NCBI GenBank assembly: GCA_022702705.1
Contig: CM040424.1
Span: 77,441,452 to 77,505,451 of the forward strand
DNA length: 64,000 bases
Direction: 5' to 3'
DNA from: Papilionanthe hookeriana x Papilionanthe teres
Taxonomy: Eukaryota > Streptophyta > Magnoliopsida > Asparagales > Orchidaceae
The position numbers were made by a program, and so were the translations under genes. The notes below the pieces were generated by a model. That model worked only from the letters and a program-made list of their open reading frames with translations, was not told where the DNA came from and searched no databases. Positions 1 to 11,610 of the stretch are shown here, one piece after another (positions within the stretch are counted from its first letter, which is position 1; the number at the start of each line of letters is the position of its first letter).

Positions 1-727
1 GGTGAACTCATGCCCAAATTTTTTAGTCATGTTCGGGTTAGGTTGACGTGTTGGGTCATTTTTTGACCTTGCTATGTTTAACCACCACCCCAAGGGTCGA
101 GCTTGAACCGAACTTGTATAGATTTTTTGTAAACCAGCTCAAGCTTGATTAATCTCCTACTCAGTTCGGCTCGGCTTAGTTGAAGCCCTATAAATGACTT
201 ACAATGAGGCAGAGCATCCATTGTGTTTATTTGTACATATTATAAAAAAAAACTATTGAATGTTATGAAACCAACTGTCATTGCCCCCTTTTCCTCTCAC
301 AAGCACAGTCAACACGAGTAGGAAGAGGATCGACCTGTATCAATGCAATCAGGTCTAGTTTGAGTTGGTTTAAATCTAATTCTGTTTGGTTCAAATATAA
401 TTCCAGTACATGTTTGGTCTTTTCAGATATGCACAAACCTCATTTGATCCCTTATAGAATGTTTGGAAAACTCTAGCTTATCTTTGCTTTACATGATAAT
501 TCTAAGTGATTGGGCGGGATTATTGAAATCTGTTTAAACGCCAAATACTTCTATTAAAGGAGCATTTGATAAGAATCCTTGAATTGAACTCCACAATTGG
601 TAGAGGTTTGTTGACATGCATATATAACTGATAATGCCTACAAGCTTTTATCTTATCATTTATTCACCTTATTTCTTCCCTTTTATTTCTCTTTTCTAAT
701 TAAACACTGACTGATTTTTTTTCGTAG
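1..727 (+). other. Intron sequence of the PHD/acyltransferase gene
   Basis: No coding exon is recognised here. The stretch ends in a pyrimidine-rich tract and an AG acceptor at 726-727, directly before a recognisable exon, so it is read as the 3' part of an intron whose start lies outside the window. Positions about 85-190 are rich in cgagctt/gttcggctcgg-type words, like the repeat at 3957-4448, which suggests a decayed transposon fragment. Confidence 0.55.
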
Positions 728-1353
728 GGTTACTTCCAATCACTTTTCTCATGCATTGAGAGTTTGCTCAAATCCTTAGAGGTCAAGCACTTTGTGCTTC
801 CTGCAGCTGATGATGCTGAATCAATGTGGACAAAAAAGTTCGGATTTGCTAAATTAACACCAGCCCAGGTGTTGCCCTGTTTATTTTACCCGAAATTTTA
901 GTTCAGTTTTTGCAAATTTAATAGGGATAATTACATTCATAGCATTCAAAACATTGCTATTTACAAAACTAGTGCCCATGTGATTTTTGAACTACCAAAT
1001 TGATGCATTTATGCATGCCATGATCAAACCATTGATAATTTAATAAAAATTAAAAATATGATTTGTTGTTTTATTGTGAATTTTTTTATTTGAGTGAGAT
1101 TGAAAAATAGACGAGAGATAGTGCTAGATTTGGAGATAGCAATGTTTCGAGTACTATCTTTGTAATTGCCCCAATTTAATAATAACTTTAACCATTCTTT
1201 TTCTTGCTACAGTTGAGAGAATATGCAAAAGGAGCACGGCCTATTATCTTTCAGGGAACATCAATACTTCACAAGCTGTTAATAAGCCATCAAGAACTTC
1301 CTTTGCCAGCTGATGATGGACCCGTAATCTGCAGCCATTCTCAATCTTCTTGA
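728..1353 (+). CDS. 3' end of a PHD-finger/N-acyltransferase (IDM1-like) gene, two last exons
   Basis: Partial gene; the 5' part is outside the window. Exon A is 728-868 (47 codons; begins GYFQSLFSCIESLLKSLEVK and contains HFVLPAADDAESMWTKKFGF). Exon B is 1213-1353 (LREYAKGARPIIFQGTSIL, ending at TGA 1351-1353). Both exons are in phase 0, with cag/GT and cAG borders. The pattern 'GYFQ-LF-CIE-LL' followed by 'W-KKFGF' is the C-terminal half of the GNAT-fold domain in plant PHD/RING-type acyl-CoA N-acyltransferases, the family of Arabidopsis IDM1, which are nuclear chromatin proteins. The PHD fingers and acetyl-CoA-binding core would be encoded upstream and cannot be checked here. The protein runs 31 residues past the usual FQGTS block and has no second stop problem. 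The family call is fairly secure; the exact orthologue is not known. Confidence 0.75.
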
Positions 1354-1942
1354 TTTCACATTTAACTGATCAAAATATTCTTTTTACATTTATTTTCATT
1401 ATTTTTATTCATAGTTTTAAGTAGCTAGCTTTTGATCTGTAAATAGAAGTATTGATCTGTATAGATAATGAATACCGTTATAACTCATAGAAAAAAGAGG
1501 GGGCTTTTTGGCCAATTTTAAGGGGGTGATATTGATTCAGAAGTGCTGATTTTTATGGGGGGTGGCGTGGGGGTTGTGGCTTAAAATTTTAGTTTTGAGA
1601 AATTTAGTTATTATTATAAATAGCTAGGGTATTAACATGTCTAAGAAAAAAGCATGAGTTTGGATTGAGAACAGTACTCAAAGCTGAACATAGAATGAAA
1701 TTTTCTTCGATTCTTTTTATTTTATCAAAGTACTTTTCTCCTATTCTGTTATTTGCATCTGTTGGTTTCAGAATTTTTTTGTAATTTGATGCATCAAATT
1801 CGAACTCTACAGATGTATCTATTTATGTTAAAGCTTGCATGTTCACAAATAACATAAACAACTTGCATGCATTCATTTGTAAGTTAACTTGTATATATTT
1901 GCTAATATAATTTATTTTTTATCAATGCAGCTTTCCTTAAAA

Positions 1943-3064
1943 ATGGATTTAATGGTCGATGTGAATGAGAGCTACTTCATTACCTATAAATTTGGTGGAT
2001 ATTGGATTGAAGTTAAGAACCAAAATAGAAGAAAATATGAAGGTGGGAATCAGAAGACTGTGAAGCTTGAGAAAGATAAAATTAATTATTTTTTACTTAG
2101 AGAAGAGGCTGAAATGATTTGTCCATGGCTAAGAGGCCATGACTTTGAATTGCACTATCATGTTTGCAGCACTTCACCTAAAATCTATACGCCTATTATG
2201 GATGATGTTGACGTTTTGAAAATGATCGAACATTCGAATGACGAAAGGAAAGCTGAGGTGGTGATTATATTACCAGATGGTAATGAAGATGTTTTGTATT
2301 CACATAATAGAGAGCTTGAGGATGGCAGTCAGTTGTTGGAATTGTCCCATTCAACATTAGATGGTGAAGTCAACAGTAACAGTGCGGTTGATAGTATTGA
2401 TGATGAATACGTCATATGTGAAAGTGAAGATGGTGAACCTTTATCGGTCGGCTCACTTTTTCAGGATTCCTTTACTTTCAAGGAAGCCCTTCGCACTGAA
2501 GCAATTTTGAATAATTTTGCACTGAAAATTAAATCAAGTGACAAAACTAGAGTTATAGCTGTTTGTGCACATCATGGATGTCCGTGGAGGGTGCGTGCAT
2601 CAGTGTGCTCAGATGGGCGTACTTTTGAAGTGAAAAAGTTAGTTGCTAGACATTTATGCCCAAGGGCTAGTAGAACAGCAAATAAACATGCTACAATTAA
2701 TTGGATAGCTCATCAAATACAAGATATAGTAAAGAAGAACCCAGACATCACTCCAAAGCTCATCAATGATTGCTTAAAAAGTACTTATGGATTATCCTTA
2801 CCATATATGAAACTGTGGCGCTCAAGGAAGCAAGCAAGGGACATCATATTTGGCTCGGTAGATGATCCTTATAGGTTGGTTCCAAATTGTTTAAGGCCCG
2901 GAGGTATTCCACGAAAGAGAAAAGTTAAAAGTTCTCCAGAGAGCACAAAGAAGAGAGCTAAAATTGCTCATAAATGTAGTCATTGCGGTAATTGTGGTCA
3001 CCACAAGAACACTTGCAAGAACTCTGTACATCTACAAACGTCGGACGTAGAACAAGCATCATAG
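1943..3064 (+). CDS. MULE-derived protein: MuDR DNA-binding domain plus zinc knuckle, no transposase core
   Basis: Uninterrupted 373-aa ORF. The start chosen is ATG 1943, because a good splice acceptor (atgcag, ending 1930) lies just upstream; an in-frame ATG at 1889 sits in intron-like sequence. Residues 1-120 resemble the N-terminal PB1-like region of plant MuDR proteins, and 121-170 are acidic. Residues 172-240 match the MuDR DNA-binding/WRKY-like fold: SFTFKEAL, then C208, C213, PWRVRAS and H237-x-C239. Residues 253-304 match the adjoining helical region (WIAHQIQDIVKKNP, LWRSRKQARDIIFG). In autonomous MULEs the DDE transposase and SWIM finger follow. Here RLVPNC leads straight into a basic stretch (RKRKVKS, KKRAK) and a CX2CX4HX4C knuckle at C345-C358. 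The result is a protein expected to bind DNA but unable to cut it, either a domesticated gene or an internally deleted transposon ORF. No terminal inverted repeats were seen around it. Confidence 0.7.
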   Translation: MDLMVDVNESYFITYKFGGYWIEVKNQNRRKYEGGNQKTVKLEKDKINYFLLREEAEMICPWLRGHDFELHYHVCSTSPKIYTPIMDDVDVLKMIEHSNDERKAEVVIILPDGNEDVLYSHNRELEDGSQLLELSHSTLDGEVNSNSAVDSIDDEYVICESEDGEPLSVGSLFQDSFTFKEALRTEAILNNFALKIKSSDKTRVIAVCAHHGCPWRVRASVCSDGRTFEVKKLVARHLCPRASRTANKHATINWIAHQIQDIVKKNPDITPKLINDCLKSTYGLSLPYMKLWRSRKQARDIIFGSVDDPYRLVPNCLRPGGIPRKRKVKSSPESTKKRAKIAHKCSHCGNCGHHKNTCKNSVHLQTSDVEQAS

Positions 3065-3956
3065 TTTTGGAGCAATGTATGTGTTGAATTCTGAAATTGT
3101 GTACCTTGGCGGCTTGGAAGTTGCAGTAGCTTTTTGACTCGCTATTTGGAGGTTTAAATTTCTTTTTGACCTTGAAAATCCTGATTTCATATCGTTTCAT
3201 GCATGTTATCTAAAGCTTATGCTGTTTCAGTTTTTTGATGGGTTGGCTATTCGTAGCCTTCTTTGATGGTCACAATTCGGCTATTTAGCTTTTATATACA
3301 TGTATATATATACATACATAATCTTGTAATCTGTTGCAGAAAATTTAACCTGATTCCATCCAAAGGTAAGCTAGCACTCGCGGAAACCTCCACTGGTAAC
3401 CATCCTAACCGAAACCTTTCTAATTTGTCTGCCTGAGAGTCCAGTAATGGAATCATCGCTTGTGATATTTCATTACTATTAAAAATACCCATCAGCTTAT
3501 ATTGAAGTGTATTTCACTTTTCTGTGATTTATTTAAATAGAACCATTGGGAAAGTTTGCTAAAACCCTTGAAAATCTGGTGCTACTTGTAAAAATTACTG
3601 AATGTTTTTTCTGTTTACATTTATTGCTGTCTGTAGCCTCCTTTTTCTCCTGCAAGTTTGGAATGTTTTTCTCTTTTGCATTTGGTAAGAATTCTATTAT
3701 GTTTTCTGAGGTTTCTCCTTGGGTTTAGTAGTTCTGTAATGCTGAACAAAACTTGTTTGTATTTCCTTCTGTTTTGTTTTGTTTTTCTTTCAGTGGTCTA
3801 TCAATCTCTTCATAAAATGAAGAATTCTTATGTAGATACCATGTCTGAATCAAATTTGTTTGTTTTGTTCACTTGTGTTGTAACTGAAAAACTTTTTTTT
3901 TTTTATTTCTGTCAATGTTCTTGTTCTTCATTTTTTTTGGCTGTCCAGAGTTAGGG
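3065..3956. other. Intergenic, no gene recognised
   Basis: T-rich DNA after the MULE-derived ORF. It probably includes the 3' UTR. Short ORFs on both strands here have low-complexity composition and no family resemblance. Confidence 0.5.
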
Positions 3957-4448
3957 GTGTAAACGAGCCGAACACGAGCGAGCCCAGGCTCAGCTCGTGC
4001 TTGGCTCGTTTATATTTCGAGCCCAGAAAGTGTGCTCGTCTTCGGCTCGTTTGCTTAGCGAGCGGAACACGAGCTGTTCACAAACAATGAGTCGTTTTGA
4101 CAATCTTAATCATGTAACCACAAGATGTCAAGGGTTGAGTCAAGATTTAAGAATTATTGTTTACATTAAAACATCATTTGATTCTAATTTAATAATTTTT
4201 ATTCTATTTACTTAATTAGAAATTTTAATTGATTATAAATCTTTTAAATTTTTTTTTTAAATATTGTTCATCAGTATATATATATATATAATTTATGAGT
4301 ACTATTTCGAGTCAAAATGAGCTGAACAAGAATGAACAAATTTTTGTTAGTGTTTGGCTCGTTAAGACTTGTTAATTTAGCGAACGAGCCGAACACGAGC
4401 TTATTCACTAGCTGAACACGAGCTGTTTGTGAACAATGAGCTGTTCAG
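3957..4448. repeat. hAT-like degenerate element rich in cgagccgaacacgagc words
   Basis: Begins aggggtgtaaacgagccgaa, a terminal motif common in plant hAT-type non-autonomous elements. Blocks of the cgagccgaacacgagc type recur at 3964-4080 and 4381-4450, joined by AT-rich sequence with a TA run at about 4275-4290. A clean reverse-complement end and target duplication were not found, so the boundaries are approximate. Confidence 0.5.
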
Positions 4449-5625
4449 TTTTGCTGTTAGAGATCACAGTAAGTTAAGAATGATGAGTTAAGTTTAAGCT
4501 TCCAATTTTATGTCTTAAGAGTTGATTTTAAGCTGTGCTTAAGTTCAAGTAAAATAAAGTTGAACTCTTAATCATTGAGGCGCTTTTAGATATAACAGTG
4601 AATTTTCATTAGAAAATTTAAAGTTAAGATTGCTCGTCTTGGAGCACTCTTAGGATGAGTGACCTATGAAGTTACACCAATAAAGCAAAACCAGAATGCC
4701 ATGCCACTATGCCAAAGTGGATAATACTATGATGGTGAGAGTTGAGCTCTTAGATTTGAAATGATATCTGTCACTAATTATATTGAACTTTACTCCTTCA
4801 AAATAGAATTGATTGTTACCAAGCAGTCTACTCTGTCTCACGACTTATTTGAGCTTCCAATTTTCATACTGATATTTGCTGTCAAAATTTTATTTTCGAG
4901 TAATTTTATAAATGTATTTTTAAATTAAATTTAGGTGTTAAATATGAAAATAAATAGAACTTGCGTGGTATGCTTGTAATTGGGGCTAAAATGATTAAAT
5001 TGGATGATACGTATGTGAAGTGCTACATATGTAAATATACATATAAAACAAAAAATTGTAATTCGAAACATGTTACGTATGTAAATAGAATTCTTGTAAG
5101 GATTTATAATTTTTAAAAGTGCTTTGAATGAATTATTTTTAGTTTAATAATTTATGTCATGATTAAGAAGTTATAAATACAATTATTTTGTATTTTAAAT
5201 ACATATAAATATCTTTATTTTTAAATTTAAAATTATATCACTTAGGTTTATTCTAGTACGGCCGACCCTTTGTTTTCATTAGTTCCATTTTGGATTAATA
5301 TGATACTAAAAAGAAGCATTCACATACACACATTTGAAGTCTTATATAATTACCTAATGCACAAATATTTTAATATTTGTAACACTTAAATACTTCATAT
5401 TACATTAAAAAAATATTAATATTTTAATATTTAAAATTTAGATATTAGATATATAAACACGTAAGAATTGAGTTGTAATTAAAAAAAATATCCAATATAT
5501 TTATTATGTATAATTGTGACACAAAATGGTATGAATATAAATATAAAATATGAGGAAATTGATATGCAAATATATAAAAATGGTGTGGTATATATGTAAA
5601 TTATTCTAATATAATAATTCCCCTT
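4449..5625. other. Intergenic AT-rich DNA with MITE fragments, upstream of the NAC gene
   Basis: No gene is recognised. Two half copies of the window-wide AT-rich MITE family are visible, at about 4925-4985 (ttaggtgttaaatatg) and about 5435-5605 (gatatgcaaatatataaaaa, then ggtatatatgtaaatt). The second lies within about 300 bp of the NAC start codon. Confidence 0.45.
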
Positions 5626-5908
5626 TATATATATATATATTTCTGCGGCCAAAAAACGAGACATAGAAGAGACGAAAAGTCCTCCCGATTTCCTCCCATT
5701 TTCCATCTCCTCGGCCTGTGGAGATCTGCTCCAACTTGCTTTCTTCCAATCCAGTGAGATCATGCGATCCAACATTAGGGTTTCAATCTCGATTTCTCCT
5801 ACGCCAACTTTAACCCTGGAGCTTAATTCGTCGCAGTGATAGACTGTAATCTTTCCTCACTTTCGATTCTTCGGTTTTTTGTTTTTTTGTTTTTTTCTAC
5901 TTTTCACG
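5626..5908 (+). promoter_or_regulatory. Putative core promoter and 5' UTR of the NAC gene
   Basis: A TA run at 5626-5640 (TATATATA) could serve as the TATA box. It is followed by about 260 bp of non-AT-rich, CT-containing leader up to ATG 5909. The transcription start is inferred only from this spacing. Confidence 0.35.
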
Positions 5909-8193
5909 ATGATCGGCGAAGCCTCCTGCTCCAAAACCCCGGTGCCACTGCGGTCTTCTACTGATCCGACACAACTAGCTCCCGGATTCCGATTCCATCC
6001 AACTGATGAGGAGCTCGTGAGCTATTACCTGAAGCGGAAGGTTACCGGTCGGCCAATTCTTGTCGATGCTATATCCGAGGTCAATGTTTATGGAGCCGAG
6101 CCAAGGGACCTCCCGCAGCTGTCGCGCCTACGGAGTCGCGACTTGGAGTGGTATTTCTTCACCTCTCTTGGTCGCAAGTACTCTAATCGCTGTCGCACTA
6201 ACCGCGCGACTGTAGAGGGTTATTGGAAGACAACGGGCAAGGATAGGCCCATTCAGAGTCGGTCTCGCACTATCGGCATGAAAAAAACCCTTGTTTATCA
6301 TGTCGGTCGGGCACCGCGTGGTAAGCGAACCAACTGGGTCATGCACGAATATCGTTTGCAGGGAGATGACATGTCTCGGTCTGGGATTCAGCAGGTATGG
6401 AAAATGAAGCTTTATGAAAAAAACCATACTTGTTTCCTTTAAAATTTTAGTTTATTTGATAAAGCAGCAAACATATATTTTTCGGTTTACTGAATTTTTT
6501 TTTTCCTCTGGAAGGATCCCTATGTGGTGTGCAAGGTTTTTCAGAAGACTGGTGCTGGACCGCAGAATGGTGCCCAGTATGGGGCACCGTTTGTGGAAGA
6601 GGACTGGGATAGTGAGGAAGATGAAGATGCCGATGCCAATGCTGTCTTAGTAAGTGAGGCTAGAGATGATGCGCTCATGGATCCTGGTATTCGGGGCTTT
6701 GTTCAATTGGACGATTTTATCTTGGTAATACGGAACTTTCAGCATGAATTCCTAATCTCTGCACTATGAAACCTAGATTTACGGTGTTTTGACACTTAGT
6801 CTTCCTTTTATGGTTGTATGAGTAGATGTTCAAAATCCTTTCTTCAAAAACTGTTTTTAATGCTATTTTATTGTATTCTGTATCACATTCTAATGTTTTT
6901 TTTTTTAGTGTAGCTACCTGTTGAAATAGCCAACATTCACATTTACAGTACTAGTAACTATATCCATTATTTTAGTGACCACATCTGGAACAATAGTTTT
7001 GAGGTCAGTTTTTTTTGGTAATTACTTTCAAAACGGTTGCAACCAGGTTCATAATTTGAACTATTAAAAAATAATTAATTCATTGGACTATTTTTTTCTT
7101 TTTTTTCAACCATAAGATTTTAATTAGAGTTTTCCTTCTTTTGTATGTAAAGTTCATTCTTTAATTGTATAAACATCTATTGCTCTACTCAATACTCATC
7201 TCAATATTTTGAATGCATCAACTTTCCTTAAATTTCAACTCTATAATTCATGCCCATAATTTGTCTCAGGATCAGGAATTAAGTGTTCAACATGCGGATG
7301 CCATGTCTCACTCTGCAATGTCTGATAGTGAAGACTATAATTCTCATACAGAAGATCCATCTAATTTCCTTGTCGAAAGTTTGAAAGAGCAGGCTTCTGA
7401 TGGTGATATGCCTCCTGATGCAGACCCCCCTACTATGCAATACAACAAAACTTCATGGAATAGGCTTGGAAAAAAGAAGGTTCTTCAGTGTCAGACAATT
7501 CCCACTTCTATCCAGAATAATGGATACATGCAATTGAAAGATATTTTTGGCGAGGAGTACACAAATTCCATCCTAAATATAGAATCAGCTGATTGCTTCC
7601 TGGAGAGATTCAATAATAACTCCCTTGCGGATGAAGCGGATAATTCTGAAATTCTACCTCAAGATGCAGCCTTTATCAACCAAGCAAACCAGCTCTCTGT
7701 TTTTCATGATCTTCAGGATGATGGTCGTCTACAAATGGATAATTTTGATAGCATCCAAGGCCAATCTACTGATTTTAACATGGTTTATTATGATACAATC
7801 AGCCATGATATTCCGTACTTGGAAGATGGCCTCACAAATGAAACATCTATGACACGTATGGCTGAATTTGACTTTTTGGATGAATTAATAGCCTATTATG
7901 ATGCCACAGATGATAGCTTAAACTATCCTCCTTCATCTTCCTTTCAACCACAGCCAGAATCAATTGCCTTGTCCAAGGTTTGTTTCTGTTAAGGTTGTTG
8001 GGATTGATATATCTTGAAAGCTTAGAAGTTTGAATTGTGTGGCCTACTACATGCTGTGTAATACAGGTAGTTGCAAGCAGCTCATCTAGCAAGGAACTTC
8101 ATGTTCTACAAAATTTAGAGGCATCTGAATCCTTACAAAGGGCGCCCAGCAATGACGATCCCTCAAGTGGATGGAATGATAATCTCATTGCAG
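5909..8193 (+). CDS. Membrane-tethered NAC transcription factor, exons 1-4 (continues at 32623)
   Basis: Start ATG 5909 (MIGEASCSK). Exons: 5909-6394, 6515-6724, 7270-7977 and 8067-8193. The first three junctions are phase 0; exon 4 ends one base into a codon. Residues 23-174 form a complete NAC domain: LAPGFRFHPTDEELVSYYL, the DLEWYFF block, NRATVEGYWKTTGKDRP, IGMKKTLVYHVGRAPRGKRT, NWVMHEYRL, and DPYVVCKVFQK in exon 2. The following EQYGAP-like block (AQYGAPFVEEDW) and long acidic, serine-rich C-terminal region resemble the NTL group around Arabidopsis ANAC053/ANAC078, which activate stress and proteasome genes after release from a membrane. The membrane anchor is encoded by exon 5, 24.4 kb downstream. 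The whole protein is 640 aa (1923 coding bases), the usual size for this group. No frameshift or in-frame stop is present in any exon. Confidence 0.9.
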
Positions 8194-9027
8194 GTATGGT
8201 CTAATGATTCAATTATCCTTTTTCTGTATATTTTTTTTGTATCAGTGTTGAATAGGCTACCTTTTCATGCATGTACAGGCTAGTGATTATAGCCATCTAA
8301 TGAAACAAATATATTACCCTCTAATACACAAATTACAATCATTTTAGTGTTGTAAAAAAAAGTATTCTGTGCTTATAAAACAATATGGCATTCCAACGCA
8401 TTGAGATATAGGGGACCATTCTAATTGCTCAACCTATCAAAATGAGCTGCTAAAAATTTACAATTAATATCATCATAATTATCCTTAGACTTATCCTAAC
8501 TATATTTTGGACGGACTTATTTAATCATTAGTTTCCATTTTTTCTTAATAAGTGTTGCTTAAGGTGTTAAATCTATTTTGTATAAATGTTATTTCAGAAG
8601 CTCTATTCATGCTGCTTTGTTCTGTGTTTTCCCTCCAAATTAATGCTTTCAACCCTTAAAATTATCAAGTTGTCCAATTGACGCATATGTTGCCTCTGTT
8701 ATGCATAACTACATTGTTAGATTTTATTTATCACCATCTTATCTTAAATATATTATACTTAGATATCACTTGACCTTCTTGTGGGCTGGACTCATTATGA
8801 TCAATTTCAGTTGCACTAAAATTTTATACCATGCACTCAATTTTATCCACTTATTTTTGTTATCATTTCTTGCATTATTTCAACCTTACATGTTTTTTTT
8901 TGTCAAGTTGCCTATTTAAATGTTTGCGAACAACTCATGATAAGCTTGTTAAGAGCTCATACTTTGTTTGGTCTTTAACTGATGAATTGGACATGGTTGT
9001 GATGTTTAGGCTCAATTTCTTAATGAA

Positions 9028-9163
9028 GATAACATAGTCACTTCTTTTTTTTTCCGTCTTTGATTTATTATAAGTTTATTAGAAGATATATATATATATA
9101 TATATATATTCTAATAAACTTTTAATAAAGCAAAGACAAAGAAATTGAAGTGTCTATGTTATA
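9028..9163. repeat. Palindromic MITE (hairpin of about 135 bp)
   Basis: The left arm ATAACATAGTCACTTC...GTCTTTG...TTTATTAGAA is matched in reverse complement by the right arm TTCTAATAAA...CAAAGAC...GAAGTGTCTATGTTAT. A (TA)n run at about 9085-9109 forms the loop. The arms are about 55-60 bp with few mismatches. Mariner/Stowaway-like by form only; no family assignment is possible by eye. Confidence 0.6.
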
Positions 9164-10864
9164 TTTTTTGCGAATATATTGCAAAAAATAGCTATATTGT
9201 AAAAGTTGAATTTGCTGCTTTGTAAGTATTATTTTTGTATGGTGAATTAGAGTTTAATTATTTATTATTTGTCACCACTAAACTTAAGAGCTTAAAATAC
9301 TTAGACAAAAGTAATTAGAACGAAATTGTTCAATACAGTTTTTAACACTGAATAATATGAATATTATTGTTTGCAAGTTTTCTTTTTTACTACTGTTAAT
9401 ACATCAAAAGAGCCACTAAATTATAAATTTTGTTCTATTCCAAAAGAATAATTGATTATTTATACATCATCCATAGAACATAGATACCTTTCACTTGTCA
9501 CTTTATGCAGGCGATATACAAACTTTTATCTCTTACTCCTTTTGTTACCTTTATCATCTTATATAATATTTATTAAATAACAATGAGTTATAAATCAAAG
9601 TTATTGGTTAAATCGTAGTTCTAAGTGATAGTAACATTAATGAATTGAGAAATCAATATGTATGCCCGCTAAAATGAATGAATCAATATAAAATCATATA
9701 GCATTTTATTTTATTCAATGATTACTTGGTAAAGAGGTTTTGTAACTTTTGTATATTAATGACATGAATTAGAAAGAACCATATTACGACTTGGCTTATT
9801 TGTTTCACTTTCTTATGTACAACCATCACACAAACATCTAATTATACCATTTTGAGGTACGTGATACATCGATATTAATTGTACCATTTTGTATGATACA
9901 ACCATAACAAGCACTTTGTCTAACTCTTCCATTCAAGGCACGTCAATATTAATGCTCCTTTCCAAACTTGCGGATAGCCAATTATTTTACTTGCAAGCGT
10001 AGGCTTCTCAATAAAAATTTGTCAACTTCTAGGCATCTCACTTGTTTAGCGGGCGCCTATGGGGAGTCTGTCTGCCCACAATGCCAAGAGAGGCGTGGGT
10101 GGTGTCTAAGAAACCACGAGGTCTTTTACTCTCACTATGCTAATAATGATGTGTATAGCTTTTTGTGTGGGGGTAGAAAGAGGGAGAGGAGAGGGACTTG
10201 GTGGGTTTTGAGTGTAAGATTGGAGGGGAGGGAGTGAGGGAGAGAGGGAGGAGGGTGGCGGGTCACATTTGAGTGCAAGTCTAGTAGGGTTGCACTGCAA
10301 ACAGGCACACTTGGAGCAATAACGATGAGGGTGAGCAAGCGTGCATTACACTTTATTTGTTGGTGTAGCTGGAGTCAGCAAGCAGTTTGGATTTGTGCGA
10401 ATGTGCATAGGCTATGGACATGCGACTTGGAAGCAAGTGAAAAGATTGCCTTTGACTGAGCGATGGGGAGTGTGTGCAAGGCACAAAGGTGGGTGGATTT
10501 ATCTCTTTTTTATTAGGGTTGCATGGCCAAGTATGTGGCCTAAGGTGGGCGATGGGTTTGGAGCTGTTACGAAATTTTTTTAGAGGTCATCCATTGCTCC
10601 GATGAATAGGAATTCAATCAAATAATAATTTAGTTCGGGCTTAAACTTAGATTCATAACAAAGAGAAAGAGAACTCTAGCTTTTGGCATCGAATCAATTA
10701 TCATTACTCAGGCTTGGTTGAAGCAGCATAGTCCTACCAATGTTGTTCATGCCTATGAGCTTGCTTGCACAATCACATCTTGTGCTTTGCTCGCAGTCGC
10801 ATGGTCAAATGTTGTTGTCGCTTGTTTACATGCTAGCTATGCTCATTGGCTTTAATCTTTCTTT
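9164..10864. other. Intronic DNA, nothing recognised
   Basis: AT-rich up to about 9960, then a more GC-rich patch at 9965-10570 with purine-rich runs (gagggagagagggagg). Short ORFs on both strands in this patch have biased composition and match no family I know. Confidence 0.4.
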
Positions 10865-11077
10865 TATCAATCATGAATGACGGAAATTAGGCGGCTAGAA
10901 TTAGAAGTTTCCTTATTTAAGTTCCTTATCTAAATTGCTTCTAATTTTTCTCTCCAAATTTACCTCTCTTGTTAATTCTACATAGTAGGTTACCTAAAAT
11001 AGATTTTACAGATTATTATTTATTGGAATGAAAGCAAATAAAAAAGGCATTCAACCTATTTTCTAAAAAACTGTTAT
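10865..11077 (+). repeat. 5' LTR of the intronic Copia element
   Basis: About 213 bp, homologous along its length to 15520-15748. It lacks a canonical TG...CA border, probably through decay. Confidence 0.75.
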
Positions 11078-11090
11078 TGTATCAGAGCCA
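11078..11090 (+). other. Primer-binding site, initiator tRNA-Met type
   Basis: tgtatcagagcca immediately after the 5' LTR differs by one base from the standard tggtatcagagcc. Confidence 0.7.
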
Positions 11091-11610
11091 TTGGCCGTAC
11101 CCTTGATCCATCGTCGGACTCCACTTCTTGCTGCTGGTAAATTTTCCCTGTTTATCGCGACTCAATCCCTCTGTCTCGCATGTAGAGATTGCTCACTCTT
11201 CTCTTTCTGCCCTAGCCTACGCTGGTTTCGTCGAGTTCACCTTCCCTATGCGCACGAATCGACCGATCTTCTCTCCCACACTTAGGATTCGACTAGTCGA
11301 AGCCTTGTATTTTCTCTGTAACACAACCCTTTATCACTGTGTCGAGCCTTCTTATCCCTATTGTGATCTTCCTTACCCCATGAAGTCGCTGAAGCCACTC
11401 GCCTCTCCTCCCGTGCGACCTTCTGCCCAAATTCTTCTTTTGGTCGTTCCCAAAGTCATGCAATCCAAGCCAGTTTCCTACCCTAGCATTTTTTAGTCTC
11501 GCAGAATTCTGTTATTTACTCGCAGAACTCTGTTTTTTTTGTTTTAGGTTGATTAATTTCGACCAACAACTTTCTTGATAATCAACTTGTGAGTGATAAT
11601 TCTGTTTAGA

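Noticed and set aside
11091..11496. ORFs of 64 and 122 aa between the Copia primer site and gag
   Set aside because: They occupy the untranslated leader of the Copia element and show no homology or domain.
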